NCBI GenBank assembly: GCA_003132905.1
Contig: PKZC01000236.1
Location: forward strand, 1-9,876
Length of the DNA: 9,876 nucleotides
Reading direction: 5' to 3'
Source of the DNA: Bryobacterales bacterium
GTDB lineage: Bacteria; Acidobacteriota; Terriglobia; Bryobacterales; Bryobacteraceae
Made by a program: the position numbers and the translations under genes
The notes under the pieces: generated by a model
Seen by the model: the letters and a program-made list of their open reading frames with translations, nothing else
Database searches by the model: none
What the model was told of the DNA's origin: nothing
Part shown: positions 1 through 6,162 of the stretch, in pieces
How the letters are laid out: every line of letters begins with the position of its first letter
How positions within the stretch are numbered: the stretch's first letter is position 1

Positions 1-71
1 CATTTCCATGTCGCGCACCCCGATTCACTCCCATTCCATCGGTTGCTAGCATCCCTTGCTATGATGAAGGC

Positions 72-76
72 GGAGG
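72..76 (+). promoter_or_regulatory. Shine-Dalgarno site that fixes the tatA start
   Basis: GGAGG lies 8 nt before the ATG at 85. In-frame TTG (43) and ATG (61, 64) codons further upstream lack a comparable site, so 85 is chosen as the start. A TATGAT hexamer at 60-65 looks like a -10 box, but it is too close to the start to leave room for this site in the mRNA, so no promoter is called. Confidence 0.7.
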
Positions 77-84
77 TTTTTTGC

Positions 85-582
85 ATGGGTCCCGTGGGTG
101 TGCAGGAGATGATGGTTATTTTCCTCGTCGCCCTTGTCTTGTTCGGTCCCAAGAAGCTGCCCGAGCTTGGCAAGACGATCGGAAAAGCAATCACGGAGTT
201 TCGCCGCGCTCAAAGCGAACTCAAGGCCACTTTCGATACACACATGCGCGAGTTGGAGAAAGAGAGCGAGTCGATCAAGGAAGTTACTCGTAGCTACACT
301 AGTGAGATAAGCAAATCCGTGGGCGATATCTACAATCACTACACCGGGTACGACAACTCTTATTACGATTCCGGCGCGTTTGGCGGCGCTGGTACACCAT
401 CCACCGAAGCAAATCCATCCACCGTAAGCGTACCCGCACCTCAGGGCGCCGAATCCAGCGTGTCTCTGACTGAGCCGCCGGCCGTTAATGGAACCGTAGC
501 GCGGAACAGTACAAGCAGTGGCCCGGAGCATTCCGAGCATCCTGCCGCCCAGCCCGCCGAGCCGGAGTCCATTAACACCTGA
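85..582 (+). CDS. tatA: Sec-independent translocase subunit TatA/TatB
   Basis: A twin-arginine translocase pore subunit that works in the inner membrane with TatC to export folded proteins. The 165-aa product has one N-terminal membrane helix (about residues 5-20), then the hinge FGPKKLPELG and an amphipathic helix continuing IGKAITEFRRAQ, which are the family hallmarks. A charged, probably coiled region runs to about residue 75. The tail is long, low-complexity and rich in Ser, Pro, Ala and Glu. TatA proteins are usually 60-90 aa, so the length is closer to TatB. With no tatB in view the protein may do both jobs (inference). The start at 85 follows a strong GGAGG site; the longer reading from TTG at 43 would put a non-membrane leader before the helix. 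tatC follows 24 nt downstream, so the two are probably one operon. Confidence 0.93.
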   Translation: MGPVGVQEMMVIFLVALVLFGPKKLPELGKTIGKAITEFRRAQSELKATFDTHMRELEKESESIKEVTRSYTSEISKSVGDIYNHYTGYDNSYYDSGAFGGAGTPSTEANPSTVSVPAPQGAESSVSLTEPPAVNGTVARNSTSSGPEHSEHPAAQPAEPESINT

Positions 583-606
583 GACATCGCAGAAACGTAG
601 CCCAGC

Positions 607-1668
607 ATGGAAGACGATAAGCGGGGAGTTCCGCCTCCCGAAGGGGAAGGATCGCCCGAGGTTCATCCGCCGATTTCAGAAACGGAAGTTGTCCACGCTC
701 CGCCCGTGGAAGTGGTTACCGAGACCAGTCTCATCCGGCAGCCGCCCCCGCCTCCACCGCCTCCCGCCGTCGTGGATCCCCAGGACGAGGAAGAGGACCG
801 GATGCTGCGCATGTCCTTCATGGAACATCTGGAGGAATTGCGGAGCCGCATCATCCGCGCGCTATGGGGGCTGGGAATCGCTTTCGTCTTGTCGCTGGGC
901 TTTGCCAACAAGCTGTGGGATATAGTCAGCGACCCCGCGGTTGAGGCTTTGAAGCACCTGCACGTCAATCCGCCGCGCCTGGCCCAGTTGACGCCCATGG
1001 AAGGCTTTTCCATCATCTGGGTGGAACTGCCTCTCCTGGCTTCCGTGTTTCTGGCATCACCTTGGATCGTTTACCAATTGTGGGCGTTCATCTCCCCCGG
1101 ACTTTATAAAAAGGAACGACGGCTGGCCCTTCCCTTCGTCCTGCTCACCGCCGGCTTGTTCATCGGGGGTGGCTGTTTCGCCTACTTTCTGGCCTTCCGC
1201 TACGGTCTCGAATTCCTGCTCGGCATCGGCATGAGCAACAACGTTCAGCCGGTGGTCTCCATCACCGAGTATTTCGATCTGTTCGTCAACGTCACGCTGG
1301 GCGTTGCCTTGGTGTTCGAACTTCCGGTGGTGATATTCCTATTGACGCTGCTGCATCTGCTGTCGCCGCGATTCCTGCTGCGCCATTCCCGTTATGCGAT
1401 TCTGGCCATCGTCATCGCCGCTGCCATCATCACGCCAACACCCGATGTCTTCAATCTGATGTTGTTCGCGGTCCCCATGTGTCTGCTCTACTTCGTCGGC
1501 GTGTTTGCAGGTCTGGCACTGGTGATGCGCCGCGAGGGCCGCACGTTGCCTTTGCGACGCATCGTATGGATTGCCATGATCGTGGTGCTGATCGTCGCGG
1601 CCTTCGCAACCGCCATGCTGCAACTTCACATTCATTTCATCCGCCACTGGCCTTACCTTAGTAAGTGA
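607..1668 (+). CDS. tatC: Sec-independent translocase subunit TatC
   Basis: The multispanning receptor of the Tat pathway, which recognises the twin-arginine signal peptide. The 353-aa product carries the signature SFMEHLEELRSRI at about 70-82 just before TM1, then SPWIVYQLWAFISPGLYKKE around 151-170, EYFDLF at 221-226 and TPTPD at 266-270, with six family-typical membrane helices between about 82 and 305. Two things are odd. Residues 1-69 form a hydrophilic, acidic and proline-rich extension with eight consecutive prolines (46-53). After TM6 there is an extra hydrophobic stretch at about 319-340 that may be a seventh helix. TatC is normally about 250 aa. The ATG has no obvious Shine-Dalgarno site, so translation may depend on tatA upstream; an internal ATG at 802 would give a shorter, more typical protein. 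A hairpin follows the stop. Confidence 0.96.
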   Translation: MEDDKRGVPPPEGEGSPEVHPPISETEVVHAPPVEVVTETSLIRQPPPPPPPPAVVDPQDEEEDRMLRMSFMEHLEELRSRIIRALWGLGIAFVLSLGFANKLWDIVSDPAVEALKHLHVNPPRLAQLTPMEGFSIIWVELPLLASVFLASPWIVYQLWAFISPGLYKKERRLALPFVLLTAGLFIGGGCFAYFLAFRYGLEFLLGIGMSNNVQPVVSITEYFDLFVNVTLGVALVFELPVVIFLLTLLHLLSPRFLLRHSRYAILAIVIAAAIITPTPDVFNLMLFAVPMCLLYFVGVFAGLALVMRREGRTLPLRRIVWIAMIVVLIVAAFATAMLQLHIHFIRHWPYLSK

Positions 1669-1677
1669 AGGGCTCTT

Positions 1678-1723
1678 GAGCTATTACTACTAGGCGTAGT
1701 GCGCGATAGCTCCAACTGGCTAT
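1678..1723 (+). terminator. Stem-loop after tatC, possible terminator
   Basis: GAGCTAT (1678-1684) pairs perfectly with ATAGCTC (1706-1712), and the interior holds a second stem, ACTAC/GTAGT, around a TAGGC loop. ATAGC at 1706-1710 can instead pair with GCTAT at 1719-1723, which excludes the first fold. The structure begins 10 nt after the tatC stop. No U-tract follows, so classical intrinsic termination is unlikely; it may be a 3'-end stabiliser or a Rho-assisted terminator. Confidence 0.4.
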
Positions 1724-1791
1724 GAATATCTGTGCGCTCAGCTCACCGCTAATGGCAACAAAAATGGCTGGATTTTTTTCGCGCAGTCGTC

Positions 1792-1823
1792 TACGATAGT
1801 GAAACCCGCTTACATTTTTAACG
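1792..1823 (+). promoter_or_regulatory. Candidate promoter for the 99-aa gene
   Basis: There are two -10-like hexamers. TACGAT at 1792-1797 would give a leader of about 20 nt. TACATT at 1811-1816 ends 7 nt before the ATG and would give a leaderless mRNA, as proposed for several genes in this window. Neither has a good -35 box, and there is no Shine-Dalgarno site before the ATG, which favours the second option slightly. Confidence 0.25.
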
Positions 1824-2123
1824 ATGGATATCATTAAAGCACTGCGAGATCTCTACAACGAGAAGAAACGGTTGGATGTGGCGATCTCTTCTCTGGAAGA
1901 GCGCCTGAAAGCTGTACGCAAGGGCTCAACTGCAAAACCTTCGCAAGGGCGGCGCGGAAGAAAGAGCATGAGCGCAGCAGAACGGCAAGAGGTATCCAAG
2001 AGAATGACGTTGTATTGGGAAACCCGCCGCGCTAAAGCTCGCCCATCAGAAGTTTCGCCACCAAGCCCGGTGGATACTCCATCCACAGGCGAAGGGCAAC
2101 AGGCTAGCAGCACTTCCGCGTGA
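1824..2123 (+). CDS. Small coiled-coil protein with basic AT-hook-like segment
   Basis: A 99-aa protein of unknown function in three parts. Residues 3-31 form a heptad-like helix (LRDLYNEKKRLDVAISSLEE), likely a coiled coil that mediates dimerisation. Residues 42-47 (GRRGRK) resemble an AT-hook or nuclear-type DNA-binding arginine-glycine patch. Residues 48-71 (beginning SMSAAERQEVSKRM, then YWETRRAK) form a second charged helix, reminiscent of NUMOD3-like motifs. The C-terminal 28 residues are disordered and rich in Ser, Pro, Thr and Gly. I remember similar small proteins from Acidobacteriota, but no function is known to me. The plan suggests a small nucleoid-associated or regulatory DNA-binding protein (inference). 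It has its own upstream region and is convergent with the methyltransferase, with only 9 nt between the stop codons. Confidence 0.75.
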   Translation: MDIIKALRDLYNEKKRLDVAISSLEERLKAVRKGSTAKPSQGRRGRKSMSAAERQEVSKRMTLYWETRRAKARPSEVSPPSPVDTPSTGEGQQASSTSA

Positions 2124-2132
2124 CGAACTGTT

Positions 2133-2810
2133 CTACTTCTTAAAGAACCACAGCCAGAAATACTGTTCGCCCGCTCCGTGGCGGTAGCGTGGCTCAAAAC
2201 CACAACGAAACGCCATGTCCACCGCTTGACGCTCCGAAAACGGCACTCCCAGCCAGGTATCATCCGGCTGCGTCTCTACAGTACTGTCGCCCTGCACCTG
2301 AAACTTGAACAATGCTCCAGGCCGCAGGAGCCGCCCTACTTCCCGCACGTAATTCTCGATAATCTCGCGGCTGGGAATGTGCTGGAAGACGATGGAAGAA
2401 AATGCGAAGTCAAACTCCAGCTCGGGTACCACCGCCAAATCTTTCCCGTTATTCTGATACACAAATGCATTTGGACGGTCGTGCAATGCCGCTTTGGCCT
2501 GACGGACCATCTCGCCGCTCACGTCCACGCCATGCACTTCGCCAAACAGATTGGCGAGCGCCCGGGTTACCCGCCCCGCGCCGCAGCCGATTTCAAGCAC
2601 CTTCATTTCGCGCTGGGGCTTTCCCTGGCAAATATTCCCCAGGTCGGTGAGGATCTCCTCGGCCACCGTCCGCTCGCCGGAGGCGAAGAACGCTTCGTCG
2701 GTCCATTCCATGGTCGCCGTATTGACGTAGTATCGGGCGTTCTCCTTGGCCCTCTGGTCCCAGTCTTCGCGCATCTTGCGCAGTTGATCTTCGGTGGTGA
2801 TCTCGCTCAT
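2133..2810 (-). CDS. Class I SAM-dependent methyltransferase
   Basis: A 225-aa soluble Rossmann-fold methyltransferase. Motif I is VLEIGCGAGRVT at 71-82, the SAM-ribose-binding acid is D96 in HGVDVSGEM, and the later family motifs are FDFAFSSIVFQHIP at 133-146 and LLRPGALFKFQV at 161-172. The N-terminal part (1-60) is mostly charged helix, and the C-terminal end is aromatic (YFWLWFF). This is the general Methyltransf_11/25 layout; the substrate cannot be deduced and no neighbour points to a pathway. The start at 2810 (ATG AGC GAG) has no strong Shine-Dalgarno site, but the reading frame matches the family start. It is transcribed divergently from the PilZ gene across a 221-nt spacer and is tail to tail with the 99-aa gene. 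Confidence 0.9.
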   Translation of the reverse strand: MSEITTEDQLRKMREDWDQRAKENARYYVNTATMEWTDEAFFASGERTVAEEILTDLGNICQGKPQREMKVLEIGCGAGRVTRALANLFGEVHGVDVSGEMVRQAKAALHDRPNAFVYQNNGKDLAVVPELEFDFAFSSIVFQHIPSREIIENYVREVGRLLRPGALFKFQVQGDSTVETQPDDTWLGVPFSERQAVDMAFRCGFEPRYRHGAGEQYFWLWFFKK

Positions 2811-2983
2811 GTCAGGCCCGGTAATGTCAGTTTTCCCAATGTCGAACTATCAGCGGAACGGCCGCTCTCGCTATTGTCCCATAGGCCTGTTTAACGATGG
2901 CCTTTGGGGTGCGATGCAAGGAGTACTGGTTCAATTCGTTATTAAAATGTTACCGAATGGGGTCTGAAACGGTCCTCCAGCTA

Positions 2984-3010
2984 TTGACCCGAACCCTATA
3001 ACAGTTTAGA
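2984..3010 (+). promoter_or_regulatory. Candidate sigma70-type promoter for the PilZ gene
   Basis: TTGACC at 2984-2989 (5/6 to the -35 consensus) is followed by TTTAGA at 3005-3010 with a short 15-bp spacer. A TATAAC at 2997-3002 fits -10 better but sits too near. The rest of the 2811-3031 divergent spacer shows nothing firmer; no convincing methyltransferase promoter was found on the minus strand. Confidence 0.25.
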
Positions 3011-3031
3011 GTCTTAGAGACACGAGAAGAC

Positions 3032-3328
3032 ATGGAAAAGCGCAAAGCACAACGATTTGAGTTGAAACTGCCTCTGGAGCTGATTCGCAAAGGCTCACAG
3101 GCGCTTTCCGAGCACGGCGAGACCAAGAACCTCAGTTCCGTTGGAGTATTCTTTGAGGCGGGCGCCACCCTTGGAATCGGCGAGCCAGTGGAGTATATGA
3201 TCACCCTTCCGAGTACTGCTGGCCTTAGTGATCACAAGGTGCGTCTGCACTGCCTGGGTAAGGTGGTGCGCATATCTCCGGAAACTGGAGTGGCCGCCAC
3301 ACTGGAACGCTACGAGTTCGTTCGCTAA
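3032..3328 (+). CDS. Single-domain PilZ protein, likely c-di-GMP receptor
   Basis: A 98-aa protein made of one PilZ domain. Both parts of the cyclic-di-GMP binding signature are present: an RxxxR-type arm (R4-K-A-Q-R8) and NLSSVG at 33-38, which fits [D/N]xSxxG. The rest is the expected beta-barrel (VEYMITLP, KVRLHCLGKVVRI). Stand-alone PilZ proteins typically relay c-di-GMP levels to motility, exopolysaccharide or transcription targets. The target here is unknown, because no cyclase, phosphodiesterase or pilus gene is in the window. The ATG at 3032 is preceded by a weak purine stretch (GAGAAG). The gene ends convergently with the helicase, its TAA overlapping the helicase TAG by 3 of 4 shared bases. 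Confidence 0.88.
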   Translation: MEKRKAQRFELKLPLELIRKGSQALSEHGETKNLSSVGVFFEAGATLGIGEPVEYMITLPSTAGLSDHKVRLHCLGKVVRISPETGVAATLERYEFVR

Positions 3329-5670
3329 CCCTTCGTCAGCTCCCGCAGTAATTGAAGCGTCGCCTGTTTCCCGGTTTCCCCCACTTCCCCTACCGGCCCA
3401 ACACATGCCGGACACCCCTGTTCGCACTTACATTGGTTCAGTACCTCTAGTGCGCCGGCCAGCAGTTTCCGCCTCAGCTGAAACAACGGTTGGCTCTGTC
3501 CAATGCCGCCCGGGTAATTGTCGAATAGAAAAAGATCCGGTTCAAAGCTGGCAATAGTCTCGGAAATATGGTCGGTAATCGCGACACCTAGATCTCTGGG
3601 GTCGCACATCAACAGTAGCGCCCCAACCGTCCGCATCACCTGCGCCAGCCCCGTCAGCCCGCTTTGGCGCTCGGTGGGCGTCATGTCTGGAAAGCGCGCC
3701 AGGAAGCTCGCGGGAAGATGCAGCCAAAACGCGGTTGTATGCAACTCCTGCTCGGGCATCGACAAGTTGCCGGCCCCAATATTCTCCATGCTGTAGAACT
3801 TCAGCTTCTTGAATCCCACCACTTGGGTGTTTACGCGTACATCGCCATGCGCGGCGCGCGCTCCGTTCACATCCGCCGATTCGAACTCCTCCAGCTCCTT
3901 GACCTGCGTATAGTCGATCGCATCGGTGAAATAGTCGCTATCCACGCGCCGCACGTAAGCTTTGCGGCCTTCGTAGTCCAGCTTCTCCACCTGAAACTGC
4001 CGGGCCTCGTGCATGTAAATCGCCTTCTCATGCAGCGTTGTCAGCGCGGCGGTGAACGACACCTCCGCGATCACCTGATGATCGCCCGTGATATCCACCA
4101 CGATGAAGTTGTCGCTCGATATCGCTCGCAAGCTCACTGCGTCGGCCGGATATGTGTCCGACGTCCAATGCCAGCATCCGTTCGAGCGATGCAGGAGGCC
4201 TGCGTCTTCGGCCAGAAAACGGCACAGCTCCGCGGGATCGTGCGGGCCGAATTTCTCGCCGTCGCGAATGGGCAGCTCGAACGCCGCGCACTTCAGATGA
4301 TTGAGCAGAATCTCCAAATTGTCCGCGTTGATGTGTGCGTGCTCGGGCGACCCTTCGAAGAAATACTCCGGATGTTCCACCACGTATTGATCCAGCGGCG
4401 CACTGGACGCCACCATCACCGCGAGCGATGCGCTTTGTCTTCGCCCCGCGCGGCCGGCCCTTTGCCAAGACGATGCAATCGAGCCCGGGTACCCGGCCAT
4501 CACCACCGCGTCCAACGATCCGATATCCACGCCCAACTCCAGCGCATTGGTCGCCACCACGGCCCGGATTTCGCCATCGCGCAGCTTGCGTTCTATCTCG
4601 CGCCGCTCGCGCGGCAAATAGCCGCCACGGTATCCTCGTATCGCGTCGCCCGGAAGCGGCCCCCGCTCGATGGCGTCGCGCAAATATTTCACCAGGATTT
4701 CTGTCGCCAGGCGGCTGTTCGCGAACACCAGCGTCTGCTGATGCCGCTCGATAAACTCAAGCGCGATGCGCCGCGTCTCTTGCAGGTAGCCGCGCCGGAT
4801 ACCGAGCTGTTTGTTCACCACCGGCGGATTGTAGAACACGAAGTATTTCTCGCCGCTGGGCGCGCCGTTGCGATCCACCAACTCAAAAGGCGATTCGGTG
4901 AGTGCCTCCGCCAGCTGCTTGGGATTCGCGATAGTGGCGGAGCAACAAATGAATTGCGGCTTCGATCCATAAAATTCGCAGATCCTCCGTAGACGCCGCA
5001 GCAGGTTCGCCAGATGGCTGCCGTACACCCCGCGATAGTAGTGCAGTTCGTCGATGACGATATAGCGCAGGTTCTCAAAACATTTGGCCCACTTGGTGTG
5101 ATGCGGCAAAATGCCGCTGTGCAGCATGTCGGGATTGGTCAGCACCACGTTCGCCCGCTCGCGGATCGCGCGCCTTGCGTCTTGCGGCGTATCGCCATCG
5201 TAGGTAAAGGCGCGGATTTCCGATCCCATAGCGTCCACCGCCGCCTGAAACTCGTGCAGTTGGTCTTCGGCCAGCGCCTTTGTCGGGAACAGGTACATGG
5301 CACGGGCATCCGGATCCTCGATCAGGCGCTGTAAAACGGGCAGGTTGTAGCAAAGCGTTTTACCGCTCGCCGTGGGTGTCACCACCACCACATTCTGGCC
5401 GGCTACGCAGCGCTCAAACGCGTCCGCTTGATGCACATAAAGTTTGGGAATGCCGCGCGCGACCAGCGCTTCTCGCAAGGCCGTAGCGACAGTAGCCGGA
5501 ATCTCGGCGTATTCACCCTCCCGCGCTTTTTGATGCCGGATGGCGCGAATCGGCGAATCGGGCACCGCCATCCACTGCTGAAACCGCGCGACTGACGTCT
5601 CAATGCCGCCGTTGCGCCGCGCGATGCCTAAAAGGTCGGGAGACTCTGAAAGCCCAAGCGCCAGGTTCAT
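3325..5670 (-). CDS. mrfA: DEAD/DEAH-box helicase with C-terminal zinc-binding domain (MrfA/YprA type)
   Basis: A 781-aa superfamily 2 helicase. Visible motifs are a Q-motif-like HQ at 80-81, Walker A TPTASGKT at 98-105, Ia LFPTKALAEDQ at 128-137, Ib TNPDMLH at 178-184, II DELH at 207-210, III SAT at 244-246, the NALELGVDIG region at 375-384, and VI QRAGRAGR at 403-410. A DUF1998-like C-terminal domain has FDNYPGGIGQS at 716-726 and a CxCx3CxxC cluster (C747, C749, C753, C756). This is the plan of B. subtilis MrfA (YprA, about 750 aa), a 3'-5' helicase acting in repair of mitomycin-type damage, and of eukaryotic Hrq1. The partner nuclease MrfB is not nearby. The start is set at the ATG at 5670, preceded on the mRNA by AAAGG at a workable distance; a TTG at 5727 would add 19 atypical residues. 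Confidence 0.92.
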   Translation of the reverse strand: MNLALGLSESPDLLGIARRNGGIETSVARFQQWMAVPDSPIRAIRHQKAREGEYAEIPATVATALREALVARGIPKLYVHQADAFERCVAGQNVVVVTPTASGKTLCYNLPVLQRLIEDPDARAMYLFPTKALAEDQLHEFQAAVDAMGSEIRAFTYDGDTPQDARRAIRERANVVLTNPDMLHSGILPHHTKWAKCFENLRYIVIDELHYYRGVYGSHLANLLRRLRRICEFYGSKPQFICCSATIANPKQLAEALTESPFELVDRNGAPSGEKYFVFYNPPVVNKQLGIRRGYLQETRRIALEFIERHQQTLVFANSRLATEILVKYLRDAIERGPLPGDAIRGYRGGYLPRERREIERKLRDGEIRAVVATNALELGVDIGSLDAVVMAGYPGSIASSWQRAGRAGRRQSASLAVMVASSAPLDQYVVEHPEYFFEGSPEHAHINADNLEILLNHLKCAAFELPIRDGEKFGPHDPAELCRFLAEDAGLLHRSNGCWHWTSDTYPADAVSLRAISSDNFIVVDITGDHQVIAEVSFTAALTTLHEKAIYMHEARQFQVEKLDYEGRKAYVRRVDSDYFTDAIDYTQVKELEEFESADVNGARAAHGDVRVNTQVVGFKKLKFYSMENIGAGNLSMPEQELHTTAFWLHLPASFLARFPDMTPTERQSGLTGLAQVMRTVGALLLMCDPRDLGVAITDHISETIASFEPDLFLFDNYPGGIGQSQPLFQLRRKLLAGALEVLNQCKCEQGCPACVGPVGEVGETGKQATLQLLRELTKG

Positions 5671-5692
5671 GTATGTTCGCCTTTTCTTTGCC

Positions 5693-5721
5693 AGCTTACA
5701 CGAAGCCACGCTCGTTGTCGA
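5693..5721 (-). promoter_or_regulatory. Candidate promoter of the helicase gene
   Basis: Read on the minus strand, TCGACA (5721-5716, 5/6 to the -35 consensus) is followed after exactly 17 bp by TAAGCT (5698-5693, 3/6). This would give a leader of about 16 nt that contains the AAAGG site. The -35 lies inside the 13-nt repeat described below and is back to back with the plus-strand promoter. Confidence 0.25.
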
Positions 5722-5728
5722 GATCAAA
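5716..5728 (+). repeat. Upstream element, copy 1 (13-nt repeat)
   Basis: TGTCGAGATCAAA occurs here and again at 6126-6138. In both places it stands just upstream of a -10-like hexamer and an ATGGG start (5753 and 6163). The downstream proteins are unrelated, so only the upstream part is shared. Confidence 0.6.
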
Positions 5729-5740
5729 TTCCGTCCGCGC

Positions 5741-5752
5741 TATGATAGCGGC
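5741..5752 (+). promoter_or_regulatory. -10 box and leaderless start of the 47-aa ORF
   Basis: TATGAT (5741-5746, 5/6 to consensus) ends 6 nt before the ATG at 5753, so transcription would begin at or next to the start codon. TTGTCG at 5715-5720 could act as -35, but the spacer is long (20 bp). No Shine-Dalgarno site is present. Confidence 0.4.
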
Positions 5753-5896
5753 ATGGGTCCCCTCCCATTTACGCAAAAGACCTATCCGCTCGGTGCCGAT
5801 CAGGCCATTAACTGCGACAAAGCCCTCGCGCTCGCTGACTCGATCGAAGACGAAGAGCTGATCTGTACGTTTCATCGAGAACCGAATGAAGACTGA
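5753..5896 (+). CDS. Hypothetical 47-aa protein
   Basis: I do not recognise this protein with certainty. It reads MGPLPFTQKTYPLG and then an acidic helical second half (KALALADSIEDEELICTF) ending EPNED. The open frame extends upstream to 5603, but the ATG at 5753 has a -10-like TATGAT ending 6 nt before it and is the credible start. Its last 11 nt overlap the short ORF at 5886, in another frame, so the two would be translationally coupled. The acidic, helical make-up and the small downstream partners are compatible with an antitoxin-like or regulatory micro-protein, but this is only inference. The gene may itself be a fragment of a longer ancestor. Confidence 0.5.
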   Translation: MGPLPFTQKTYPLGADQAINCDKALALADSIEDEELICTFHREPNED

Positions 5897-5957
5897 CGAG
5901 CAGAAGCAGCTCAAACGGCTAGGCGATCAAATCGGCCCGCTGGTCTTCGGTGGTTAA
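5886..5957 (+). pseudogene. Cassette gene alpha, copy A, with internal deletion
   Basis: A 23-codon ORF, MKTDEQKQ joined to LKRLGDQIGPLVFGG. Aligned with the intact copy at 7486-7608, the first 8 and last 15 residues correspond (MTTDEREQ and VKRLGDQMGRMIFGG), while 17 residues in the middle are missing without loss of frame. It starts inside the 47-aa ORF and its TAA overlaps the next ATG as TAATG. Calling it a pseudogene is inference; the frame is still open. Confidence 0.6.
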
Positions 5958-5976
5958 TGCCGAAGATCGAGAGCTG
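5911..5976 (+). repeat. Direct repeat, copy A (alpha/beta junction)
   Basis: This 66-nt segment aligns without gaps to 7562-7627, with 55 of 66 bases identical by hand count. It spans the end of gene alpha, the overlapping stop/start and the first codons of gene beta. The copies are 1,651 bp apart in the same orientation, either side of the VOC-PP2C gene. Confidence 0.8.
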
Positions 5977-6091
5977 ACCGGATGCCAACGCGTGTCCGTC
6001 AGCATCACGTCGAGCGCATGCGCGATCGCGAAATCAGCATCGCCGATCTAATTCAACTTCGTCTCTGCGTCTAATCGCTGCCCGAAGGGTT
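5957..6091 (+). pseudogene. Cassette gene beta, copy A, frameshifted 'MPKIESW' protein
   Basis: The frame opens with MPKIES and then hits TGA at 5975. Restoring two bases at this point (TG to TGGG) gives WDRMPTRVRQHHVERMRDREISIADLIQLRLCV up to a TAA at 6072-6074, and the same frame then reads SLPEG. I remember a small Acidobacteriota family of about 75-80 aa that begins MPKIESWDRLP, continues with HLVERMRDR and LNQLRLW, and has a PEG motif followed by a conserved C-terminal half. This copy therefore carries a 2-bp deletion, a Glu-to-stop-like change, and loss of the C-terminal half. The function of the family is unknown to me. It is coupled by TAATG to gene alpha. Confidence 0.6.
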
Positions 6092-6125
6092 CTCGATGCA
6101 ATCCCAGATGAGATGCTGGGCACTC

Positions 6126-6138
6126 TGTCGAGATCAAA
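6126..6138 (+). repeat. Upstream element, copy 2 (13-nt repeat)
   Basis: Identical to TGTCGAGATCAAA at 5716-5728, and placed 11 nt before the TATAAT box of the VOC-PP2C gene. Confidence 0.6.
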
Positions 6139-6149
6139 CTGACTCAGCC

Positions 6150-6162
6150 TATAATTACGGCA
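6150..6162 (+). promoter_or_regulatory. Perfect -10 box and leaderless start of the VOC-PP2C gene
   Basis: TATAAT at 6150-6155 matches the consensus fully and ends 7 nt before the ATG at 6163, the spacing expected when the transcript starts at the start codon. There is no Shine-Dalgarno site and no good -35 (CTGTCG at 6125-6130, spacer 19, is weak). Confidence 0.55.

Noticed and set aside
43..84. TTG start for tatA at 43
   Set aside because: It would add 14 residues ahead of the membrane helix; the GGAGG site points to 85.
3664..4992. 442-codon open frame on the plus strand
   Set aside because: It lies antisense within the helicase gene, which shows all its motifs. The antisense product has no recognisable pattern and is rich in Arg and His, as expected of a shadow frame.
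5671..5727. N-terminal extension of the helicase to a TTG at 5727
   Set aside because: The 19 extra residues are not typical of the family, and the ATG at 5670 has an AAAGG site ahead.
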